DNA of 64,000 nt. Origin: Thermincola carboxydiphila. GTDB lineage: Bacteria; Bacillota; Thermincolia; Thermincolales; UBA2595. The DNA is taken from positions 1 to 64,000 of the forward strand of contig JAENYP010000004.1 in assembly GCA_016841725.1 (NCBI GenBank). The letters run 5' to 3'. The position numbers were made by a program, and so were the translations under genes. Position 1 is the stretch's first letter. The number at the start of each line of letters is the position of its first letter. This document shows positions 56,138 to 64,000 of this stretch, in pieces. A model generated the notes under the pieces. That model saw nothing but the letters and a program-made list of their open reading frames with translations, did not search any database and was not told the origin of the DNA.

Positions 56138-56181
56138 GCCAGCATCGGATGCTGGCCTCTGGACTGGTTTGCCTCAGGACT
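56138..56181 (-). repeat. AGUCC-GAG hairpin repeat R5
   Basis: The minus strand has AGTCCTGAGGC, a 5-nt spacer, AGTCCAGAGGC leading into an 8-bp hairpin GCCAGCAT/ATGCTGGC, then GTTTTT. It lies 30 nt after the 64-residue membrane-protein gene and before the heptaheme gene. Confidence 0.85.
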
Positions 56182-56210
56182 AAAGTCCGGGTATTCTTTT
56201 AAAAGGTTTG

Positions 56211-56405
56211 TCACATTACCGGCGGCCAAATCAATGTTAAGGAAATAGTGAATGTTACAGTTGAAAAAATCACACCCAGTAACACGAATACCACCAGTTT
56301 GCCAATAAAGTTTTGAATCGAAAACTTATAGTAGGTAAGATAAGCACTGACACTGAAACCAAAGAGGACAATTAATAGTACACCAATTATAAACAGAGCT
56401 GACAT
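56211..56405 (-). CDS. Small two-helix membrane protein (64 aa)
   Basis: The product has two hydrophobic helices separated by a YYKFSIQNFIGK loop and ends LIWPPVM. It is clearly paralogous to the 65-residue product of the next gene upstream, including the WPPVM end. A G-rich ribosome-binding site precedes the ATG. It lies upstream of the heptaheme cytochrome. Function is unknown. Confidence 0.75.
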   Translation of the reverse strand: MSALFIIGVLLIVLFGFSVSAYLTYYKFSIQNFIGKLVVFVLLGVIFSTVTFTISLTLIWPPVM

Positions 56406-56436
56406 TAGCCTTCCCCCCTTCCCTAAAACAATTTTT

Positions 56437-56634
56437 TTACATCATTACAGGCGGCCATAAAATCGTGAGACAAAGTATGAAGGTAAATACTGAAGCAGCC
56501 GCCCCGACCATCATAAAAACCGCTACTTTTAATTTAGGATCCCTTAACGGAAATTTGAAAAATGAAATATACCCGCTGATACAGAAGCTGAATAAGCCTA
56601 TCAAGACCATAATAATTAAGAACAAAGTTTTCAT
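56437..56634 (-). CDS. Small two-helix membrane protein (65 aa)
   Basis: It shares the plan of its neighbour: helix, FFKFPLRDPKLK loop, helix, ILWPPVMM end. AGGAGGGG precedes the start. The pair arose by tandem duplication and probably belongs to the cytochrome complex, perhaps as partners of cytochrome b. Confidence 0.75.
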   Translation of the reverse strand: MKTLFLIIMVLIGLFSFCISGYISFFKFPLRDPKLKVAVFMMVGAAASVFTFILCLTILWPPVMM

Positions 56635-56752
56635 ACAATAGCCCCTCCTTTCAAGGAACCAGTTTACTACCTTCCGAAAAAATACCCGGTTACTTTACCT
56701 TGGACCTTAGAGTCCGAATCAAAACAAACTAAAAACTGGCCTTACAGAATCA

Positions 56753-56796
56753 GCCAGCATACATTTGCTGGCCTCTGGACTTGTTGTCTCCGGACT
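56753..56796 (-). repeat. AGUCC-GAG hairpin repeat R4
   Basis: Minus strand: AGTCCGGAGAC, 4-nt spacer, AGTCCAGAGGC into a 7-bp hairpin GCCAGCA/TGCTGGC. It begins 3 nt after the stop of the 57-residue Com-like gene. No strong T-run follows. Confidence 0.85.
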
Positions 56797-56799
56797 ATC

Positions 56800-56973
56800 T
56801 TATTTGTATTCAATTTTTGGTCTGTTTTGCTTTAGCGCTGTTTCACCGTCCTGTCCTTCAGGGTCGGCAAATTCAAGGATAACAAATCTTTTACAGTGAC
56901 GACACTTTACCAAAACCACATTACCCTTCAACTGACAAACAATCTTGCCACATCTGCACCTAACATTTTCCAT
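56800..56973 (-). CDS. Com-like zinc-ribbon mini-protein (57 aa)
   Basis: ATG 56973 follows AAGGTG. The product starts ENVRCRCGKIVCQ and continues VLVKCRHCKRFVI, giving CxC...C and CxxC cysteine sets as in Mu Com-type zinc fingers, then a charged tail. Mu Com is a small RNA-binding translational activator. It is similar to the 61-residue product at 57242, and each gene is followed directly by an AGUCC-GAG repeat. Confidence 0.75.
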   Translation of the reverse strand: MENVRCRCGKIVCQLKGNVVLVKCRHCKRFVILEFADPEGQDGETALKQNRPKIEYK

Positions 56974-57094
56974 AAAAATTCACCTTCTTTGCTAATAGTT
57001 TTACCCCCTTTACCGGTGGATGCCTTAGAACATTGCCTCCGCGGAACCATAAGATGGTTTTTATGGGTCACCTCCCCATCAAGGTATACAAAAA

Positions 57095-57137
57095 GCCAGC
57101 ATGTTTGCTGGCCTCTGGACTGGTTCGTCTCTGGACT
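57095..57137 (-). repeat. AGUCC-GAG hairpin repeat R3
   Basis: Minus strand: AGTCCAGAGAC, 5-nt spacer, AGTCCAGAGGC into a 7-bp hairpin GCCAGCA-AACA-TGCTGGC and T5. It has the same hairpin and 3' motif as R2, 60 nt away, indicating a local duplication. Confidence 0.88.
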
Positions 57138-57195
57138 TTCGGGCTTTTACTTTTTAATTTAGTTGATACTTCTTCATTTCTAGGGATAAAAAAAG

Positions 57196-57238
57196 GCCAG
57201 CATGTTTGCTGGCCTCTGGACTCGAAAGTCTCCGGACT
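57196..57238 (-). repeat. AGUCC-GAG hairpin repeat R2
   Basis: Minus strand: AGTCCGGAGAC, 5-nt spacer, AGTCCAGAGGC into the same 7-bp hairpin as R3 and T7. It starts 3 nt after the stop of the 61-residue Com-like gene and looks like its terminator. Confidence 0.88.
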
Positions 57239-57241
57239 ACT

Positions 57242-57427
57242 TTACATTGTCTTATGACAATTGCGTTGATCACTATTCACCCTGCTAATCAAGTGTGGTG
57301 AAATCGAGAGCTTATTATCTTCAGCTTTTATAAAAACAAACCTTTTACAGTGGCGACACTTTATTACCACAAACTCATGGTCTGACTGGCAAACTAATTT
57401 TCCGCAATCACATCTTACATCTAGCAT
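57242..57427 (-). CDS. Com-like zinc-ribbon mini-protein (61 aa)
   Basis: The product starts LDVRCDCGKLVCQ and continues FVVIKCRHCKRFVFI, matching the 57-residue paralog in all five cysteines; the C-terminal tails differ. GGAGGG lies 8 nt before the ATG. By analogy with Mu Com it may bind RNA or DNA. Confidence 0.8.
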   Translation of the reverse strand: MLDVRCDCGKLVCQSDHEFVVIKCRHCKRFVFIKAEDNKLSISPHLISRVNSDQRNCHKTM

Positions 57428-57834
57428 TCTCTCATCCCTCCAATATTCTATTAAACTTTTACAAATGTGCTAAATTTTTCACTTACTGTCTGTTGCCTGA
57501 ATATTCTGATTTCCCCCCAAAGTGTTAACCTAGTCGCAGACAGAATATCATTTGTATTTAGAAGGCCGTTTTTAAAAAATTGCTTTTCCAAAGAATCGCA
57601 TACCCTCAGTGTCTTGATTTGTGTACACTTCTTTACTCTTCTGAAAAATCCTCTTTTTTTGCGAAGGTTAGTGTCACTTTTCACAAATGCCGCGCAGCTT
57701 TGTGTTTTTATGTGCTTATTATATTGTATTCTTACGCTAAGATAAAACTCCTTGTTTTTCTATTAAAGAAAAATATTCCTTATTCTGAGCTTTTTCGACA
57801 AAAAAACCGTTTATTAGATTGACCTGCACACAAG
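57428..57834. other. AT-rich intergenic stretch without a convincing gene
   Basis: The 407 nt between the 61-residue Com-like gene and repeat R1 have no frame with a ribosome-binding site and no recognisable product. It presumably holds the promoter of the Com-like gene, but I see no clear -35/-10 pair. Confidence 0.5.
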
Positions 57835-57838
57835 GAAA

Positions 57839-57895
57839 GACCGGTTAACAAACCGGTCTCTGGACTTTTTGTCGCGGGACTCTTGCCTCGGGACT
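57839..57895 (-). repeat. AGUCC-GAG hairpin repeat R1, triple motif
   Basis: Minus strand: AGTCCCGAGGC, AGTCCCGCGAC and AGTCCAGAGAC with spacers of 3 and 4 nt, the last running into an 8-bp hairpin GACCGGTT/AACCGGTC. The hairpin sequence differs from R2-R5 while the AGTCC motifs are kept. It lies 100 nt after gyrA. Confidence 0.85.
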
Positions 57896-57995
57896 ATATT
57901 TTCGATTTTAAAGTCAGGATTTTTTATTTCAGTTAATTCTATTCGCATTTACATCAAAAATTCCTTCTGCTATCTGCCATTTTTCTGAAAAATAT

Positions 57996-60440
57996 TTATT
58001 CTTCTTCTTTTGTGACCACTTTTGCAAGCGCTACAACAGAATCCTTCTTATCAAGTCTCATCAAGGTTACGCCCTGAGTAGTTCTTCCCATGGAGGAAAT
58101 ATCTTTTACGTCCATCCGTATAATTATGCCCTCAGCCGTAATCATCATAATTTCCTCATCTACATTGAGAATCTTGATTCCGACCAATGGCCCGTTCCGT
58201 TTGGTCCGCTTTATTGTCATCATACCTTTGCCGCCGCGTCCCTGGGTCCGGTATTCCTTCAGTTTGGTTCTTTTGCCATAACCATTAGCGGAAACCACCA
58301 AAAGATGTGTCCCTTTATTTACGAGGTCCATCCCAACAAGACGGTCATCGCCTGATAAGGTAATTCCCCTGACACCCCTGGCAGTTCTCCCCATACTTCT
58401 TACTTCTATTTCAGGGAATCTTATTGACATCCCATTGGCTGTACCAATAATGATCTCATCATCACCTGAAGTAAGCTTGACATCTATTAGTTCATCCCCT
58501 TTATCAAGGGTCAGGGCTATCAGGCCGTCTTTTCTGGAAGAAATGTATTCACCTATAGGCGTTTTCTTAACAATACCTTTCCTTGTTGCAGTAAACAGGA
58601 ATAACTCTGTCTCAAAAGATTTCACCGGGATAACAGAAGTTATCGTATCATCACCCGCTATCTGCAGAAGATTGACAATCGCAGTTCCTTTAGCCTGCCT
58701 CCCTGCTTCCGGAATTTCGTGGACTTTTAACTTGTATACTCTTCCTTTTTTGGTGAAGAAGAGAATGTAGTGGTGTGTTGTTGTAATAAACAGGTGTTCC
58801 ACAAAATCCTCTTCTTTTGTTCCCATAGCCGTAACACCCCGGCCTCCGCGTTTCTGGCTCCTGTATGTATCCAGTGAGATGCGTTTAATATATCCATAAT
58901 GAGTAACAGTAATAACCATATCCTCTTCGGCAATCAAATCTTCATCATCAATTCTGGTATCATCGTCAGTGATTAGAGTCCTTCTCTCATCAATGTATTT
59001 ATTCCTGATCTCCAGTAATTCCTCTTTGATTATGTCCAGGACCATCTGCTCATTTGCCAGTACAGCCTTAAGATATGTGATTTTTTCGATAAGATTTTTA
59101 TATTCTTCTTCCAGTTTATCTCTTTCAAGACCTGTCAGCCTTTGGAGACGCATTTCCAGGATTGCCTGTGCCTGCTTTTCTGAAAGACCGAATCTTTCCA
59201 TCAAAGCAGCTCTGGCAACATCAACTGTACGTGATTCTCTAATTGTCTTTATTACAGCATCCAAATTATTCAGGGCAATTCGCAGGCCTTCTACAATATG
59301 TGCCCTTGCCTCAGCCTTATTAAGTTCATACCTCGTTCTCCGTGTAGTAACATCCTTTTGGTGTTCAATGTAATAAAACAATACTTCTTTCAGATTCAAG
59401 GTCCGGGGCTGCCCATCGACCAATGCAATCATTATTACTCCAAAGGTCTCCTGCATCTGAGTATGCTTATAAAGCTGATTCAGAATTACATTGGCATTGG
59501 CATCACGCCTAAGTTCAATAACAATCTGCATTCCGGTACGGTCTGACTCATCGCGCAGGTCTGTTATGCCATCTATCTTCTTATCCCTAACCAAGTCTGC
59601 AATTTTTTCTATAAGTCTCGCTTTGTTTACCTGATAAGGGAGTTCGGTAACAAGTATTCTCATTTTACCATTGGACATTCGTTCTATTCTGGCTTGTGCC
59701 CTTACCCTGATGACTCCCCGACCGGTTGTATAGGCATTGTTTATCCCCTCACGGCCCATAATGATTCCACCTGTGGGAAAGTCCGGACCTTTGATTGTCA
59801 TCATGAGTTCTTGTGGGGTTATATCTGGGTTTTCAATAACCGCAACTACACCATCAATTACCTCCCCAATATTGTGGGGCGGAATATTTGTAGCCATTCC
59901 TACAGCAATACCCGATGACCCGTTTATCAGCAAATTTGGTATCCTTGAAGGCAGCACAACAGGTTCTTTAAGGCTGTCATCAAAGTTTGGCATGTATTCA
60001 ACCGTGTCTTTATCAATATCCTTGAGAAGTTCAGTGGCAATTTTTGACATCCTGGCTTCAGTGTAACGCATGGCCGCTGCTGAATCACCGTCAACAGAAC
60101 CGAAGTTACCGTGGCCATCGATAAGAGGATACCTGGATGCAAAATTCTGAGCCAACCTTACCATGGCATCATAAACGGCCGAATCTCCATGGGGATGGTA
60201 CTTACCCAGTACTTCCCCGACAATCCTGGCTGATTTCTTATGCGGTTTATCGGGAGTCATCCCCAATTCATGCATTGCATATAAAATACGCCTATGTACC
60301 GGTTTCAGGCCATCCCTGACATCAGGAAGGGCCCTGCCGACAATAACACTCATGGCGTAATCTATATACGAATTCTTCATTTCAACATTAATGTCAATAG
60401 GCAGTATTTTTCCTGCACTTATTTCTGTCAAGTTTTTCAC
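57996..60440 (-). CDS. gyrA: DNA gyrase subunit A
   Basis: This 814-residue subunit has the [36 protein letters not shown] region with catalytic Tyr near residue 122. Six C-terminal beta-pinwheel blades include the GyrA-box QKRGGRG near residue 533. It follows gyrB by 20 nt. Confidence 0.98.
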   Translation of the reverse strand: MKNLTEISAGKILPIDINVEMKNSYIDYAMSVIVGRALPDVRDGLKPVHRRILYAMHELGMTPDKPHKKSARIVGEVLGKYHPHGDSAVYDAMVRLAQNFASRYPLIDGHGNFGSVDGDSAAAMRYTEARMSKIATELLKDIDKDTVEYMPNFDDSLKEPVVLPSRIPNLLINGSSGIAVGMATNIPPHNIGEVIDGVVAVIENPDITPQELMMTIKGPDFPTGGIIMGREGINNAYTTGRGVIRVRAQARIERMSNGKMRILVTELPYQVNKARLIEKIADLVRDKKIDGITDLRDESDRTGMQIVIELRRDANANVILNQLYKHTQMQETFGVIMIALVDGQPRTLNLKEVLFYYIEHQKDVTTRRTRYELNKAEARAHIVEGLRIALNNLDAVIKTIRESRTVDVARAALMERFGLSEKQAQAILEMRLQRLTGLERDKLEEEYKNLIEKITYLKAVLANEQMVLDIIKEELLEIRNKYIDERRTLITDDDTRIDDEDLIAEEDMVITVTHYGYIKRISLDTYRSQKRGGRGVTAMGTKEEDFVEHLFITTTHHYILFFTKKGRVYKLKVHEIPEAGRQAKGTAIVNLLQIAGDDTITSVIPVKSFETELFLFTATRKGIVKKTPIGEYISSRKDGLIALTLDKGDELIDVKLTSGDDEIIIGTANGMSIRFPEIEVRSMGRTARGVRGITLSGDDRLVGMDLVNKGTHLLVVSANGYGKRTKLKEYRTQGRGGKGMMTIKRTKRNGPLVGIKILNVDEEIMMITAEGIIIRMDVKDISSMGRTTQGVTLMRLDKKDSVVALAKVVTKEEE

Positions 60441-60460
60441 CTCTTGGTTAGTTCAATTCT

Positions 60461-62389
<1,929 letters not shown>

Positions 62390-62406
62390 TTAATCTCCAA
62401 ATCAAT

Positions 62407-62435
62407 ATTTTACCACATTATTCCGTTAACCACAA
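62407..62435 (-). promoter_or_regulatory. Possible sigma-A promoter of gyrBA
   Basis: Minus-strand TTGTGG-N17-TAAAAT, 39 nt before gyrB and just after the remB terminator. The -35 match is weak. Confidence 0.4.
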
Positions 62436-62442
62436 GAATAAC

Positions 62443-62479
62443 ACAAAAACCGTGGCTTTTAATGCTTACCACGGCTTGT
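62443..62479 (-). terminator. Intrinsic terminator after remB
   Basis: Stem CCGTGG/CCACGG with a 13-nt loop is followed by T5 on the minus strand, 7 nt after the remB stop. Confidence 0.8.
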
Positions 62480-62486
62480 CTTTTAT

Positions 62487-62747
62487 TTATCTTTCATTTT
62501 TGCCAATCTCCTCTTTTGATCTCTTTTTCAGGGTGCTTGGTGAAATAGGAGATAGAAAAATTTTTTTTGTTGTTATTATAAAAGACTTTGAGGCTGCATT
62601 ATCTGCGATACTGTTTATAAACCCTTCTTCTTTAGCAAGTCCCATAAATTCTCGATTTATATCTGATTTATTTACCAGTTTTAAATTAAGAATAGCTATT
62701 ACTTCTTCTTTGGGTACAACAGTGTCTCCTCCCAGATGAATAAACAT
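62487..62747 (-). CDS. remB: RemB-like extracellular matrix regulator (DUF370)
   Basis: The 86-residue protein starts FIHLGGDTVVPKEEVIAIL, diagnostic of the DUF370/YaaB family. In Bacillus the gene lies between recF and gyrB, as here, and its product relates to RemA, a DNA-binding regulator of matrix genes. It starts 1 nt after the recF stop. Confidence 0.9.
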   Translation of the reverse strand: MFIHLGGDTVVPKEEVIAILNLKLVNKSDINREFMGLAKEEGFINSIADNAASKSFIITTKKIFLSPISPSTLKKRSKEEIGKNER

Positions 62748-62748
62748 G

Positions 62749-63873
62749 TTAACCCTCCTGTATTATAGTTATGGTTCCTGATTGTGCTTCAAATATTCGA
62801 CTGTTTTCTATAATAGTATCAAAGACATCTTTTATTCCTGTAGAAGTAACAAAAGTCTGTACCTTTCCTTTTACTACCTTAAGAAGATATTTTCTTCTGT
62901 TAGTATCAAGTTCAGACATAACATCATCAAGGAGTAATACCGGATATTCTCCTGTTTCATTTTTCATAAATTCTATTTCAGAAAGCTTCATGCTAAGAGC
63001 CCCGGTCCGCTGTTGACCTTGTGATCCGAATGCTTTAACGTTAATATTACCTATTCTGATATCAATATCATCTCTGTGCGGTCCTAATAACGTTATTCCT
63101 TTTAGTATTTCCACTTTCCTGTTTTCTTTAAGCTTTTTTAAAAAATTATCTTCAGCAGACCCGTTTGAAGTTCCTATATCTAAATTTACGGAAGGTAGAT
63201 ATGTAAGATTAAGCTCTTCATTTCCCTCAGTGATATTAAGATGTATTTTTTGGGCAATAGGTAAGAGCTTTTTAATAACTTCATCTCTCTTCCTGATAAT
63301 GGTTACTCCATATTCTGCAAGCTGCATATCCCATACACCAAGAAGATCGTCGCTTTCTTCACCTTCCCTGACAGCCTTTAAAAGAGAGTTTCTCTGAGAT
63401 AATATCCTGTTATAATTGGCCAGGCAGTGACAATAATAAGAACTCACCTGGGAAATTTCTATATCCAGGTATCTTCTCCTTACTGAAGGACCGCCTTTAA
63501 CCAGCATCATGTCTTCCGGTGAGAAAAGAACAGCATTAATAATACCTATGAGATCACTAAGTTTCTTTCTGGGCTGCCCATTTACTTTAAGAATTTTTTT
63601 TCCGTCTGACCGTGTTGATATTTCAATTTTTACTCTGCCGGAAAACCTTTCTCCATATAAGATTATCCTAAAAAATTTTTCTCCCCAAAAAATCAGTTCC
63701 GCATCAAAACCTGTACGATGTGACTTGCCCGTAACAGTATAAAAAATCGCTTCCAGGATATTGGTTTTTCCCTGTGCATTCCTGCCTGTAATAATATTTA
63801 ACATCGGATGGAAATCTGCCTGTGTTTCCCGGTAATTTCTGTAATTATTTAGAGAAATGCCGCTTACCAGCAA
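62749..63873 (-). CDS. recF: DNA replication and repair protein RecF
   Basis: This 374-residue SMC-like ATPase has Walker A GRNAQGKTN near residue 30, the signature region FGSQGQQRTGALSMKL near 280 and Walker B LLLDDVMSELD near 315. The start is TTG 63873, with GAGGAG 10 nt upstream. No yaaA/S4-domain gene separates it from dnaN. Confidence 0.95.
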   Translation of the reverse strand: MLVSGISLNNYRNYRETQADFHPMLNIITGRNAQGKTNILEAIFYTVTGKSHRTGFDAELIFWGEKFFRIILYGERFSGRVKIEISTRSDGKKILKVNGQPRKKLSDLIGIINAVLFSPEDMMLVKGGPSVRRRYLDIEISQVSSYYCHCLANYNRILSQRNSLLKAVREGEESDDLLGVWDMQLAEYGVTIIRKRDEVIKKLLPIAQKIHLNITEGNEELNLTYLPSVNLDIGTSNGSAEDNFLKKLKENRKVEILKGITLLGPHRDDIDIRIGNINVKAFGSQGQQRTGALSMKLSEIEFMKNETGEYPVLLLDDVMSELDTNRRKYLLKVVKGKVQTFVTSTGIKDVFDTIIENSRIFEAQSGTITIIQEG

Positions 63874-63903
63874 TTAAAAACATCTCCTCACCCAGAAACA
63901 GCG

Positions 63904-64000
63904 CTAAACTACCCTTATGGGCAATATCAGGTAAATATAGCTTTCGTCATCTATAGGCTTTATTATTCCCGGGCTTAATGGTCCTGTTAGCTCTAATATC
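63904..64000 (-). CDS. dnaN: DNA polymerase III beta clamp, C-terminal end (partial)
   Basis: The last 31 codons before the TAG at 63904 read LTGPLSPGIIKPIDDESYIYLILPIRVV, the conserved C-terminus of DnaN. The rest lies beyond the right edge and places the origin just outside the window. Confidence 0.92.
   Translation of the reverse strand, partial: ILELTGPLSPGIIKPIDDESYIYLILPIRVV

Noticed and set aside
57451-57684. 77-residue minus-strand frame between the Com-like gene and gyrA
   Set aside because: It starts with GTG without a ribosome-binding site, has unusual composition and no recognisable motif.
56138-57895. AGUCC-GAG repeats as a CRISPR array
   Set aside because: Spacing is irregular (tens to hundreds of nt), genes lie between copies, and each copy is a hairpin at a gene end.

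Overview
The window reads as chromosome of a strictly anaerobic, spore-forming Gram-positive of the Peptococcaceae type (Desulfotomaculum/Pelotomaculum-like Clostridia). The evidence is the dnaN-recF-remB-gyrB-gyrA block next to the replication origin, the dnaX-ybaB-recR-DUF2508-bofA cluster including a sporulation gene, T-box and riboswitch leaders, a four-subunit 2-oxoacid:ferredoxin oxidoreductase, and a complete methylmalonyl-CoA pathway as found in propionate-oxidising syntrophs and sulfate reducers. Almost everything is on the minus strand, so the genome reads from the right edge (origin side) to the left. The genus is an inference.

Left third (1-24.3 kb): two minus-strand operons encode a full route between propionate and pyruvate. 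Operon A is sucC-sucD-methylmalonyl-CoA mutase (large, small)-epimerase-carboxyltransferase-biotin carboxylase-biotin carrier-acetyl/propionyl-CoA synthetase-meaB-sigma-54 activator. Operon B is fumarase alpha/beta-sdhC-sdhA-sdhB-malic enzyme. Each is preceded by a textbook -24/-12 sigma-54 promoter (19518-19533 and 6290-6305). The activator encoded at the end of operon A has an N-terminal Rossmann-like domain. Further right lie a P-loop/Asp23-like fusion gene, a 180-nt hairpin element, and a 2-oxoacid:ferredoxin oxidoreductase operon.

Middle (24.3-35.5 kb): bofA and DUF2508, then pheA and aroF behind a Phe-type T-box leader with a duplicated T-box/terminator module, recR-ybaB-dnaX, the SRP RNA, a tRNA-Ser, a GNAT acetyltransferase, a decayed MFS transporter gene, and a two-component system.

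Accessory region (35.5-45.7 kb): a plus-strand cluster (LuxR/MalT-type regulator, small protein, two tiny membrane proteins each interrupted by an in-frame UGA followed by a SECIS-like hairpin, alpha/beta hydrolase); a MarR-DUF1638 islet; and an islet with a SPASM radical-SAM enzyme and an 11-repeat WG protein ending in five CX3 units. The islets are bounded by copies of a tRNA-Ser 3' end plus its terminator; two copies are identical over 80 nt.

Right third (45.6-64 kb): tRNA genes, tadA, serS (own promoter and possible attenuator), serA and serC behind a tandem glycine riboswitch followed by a Ser T-box, pdxT-pdxS, and a membrane multiheme-cytochrome operon. Next come two Com-like zinc-ribbon mini-genes and five copies of a terminator-like hairpin carrying tandem AGUCC-GAG motifs, then gyrA, gyrB, remB, recF and the 3' end of dnaN. 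The strongest candidates for new biology are the two putative small selenoproteins, the WG/CX3/radical-SAM pair, the glycine-plus-serine dual leader, and the AGUCC repeat family with its neighbouring Com-like proteins.
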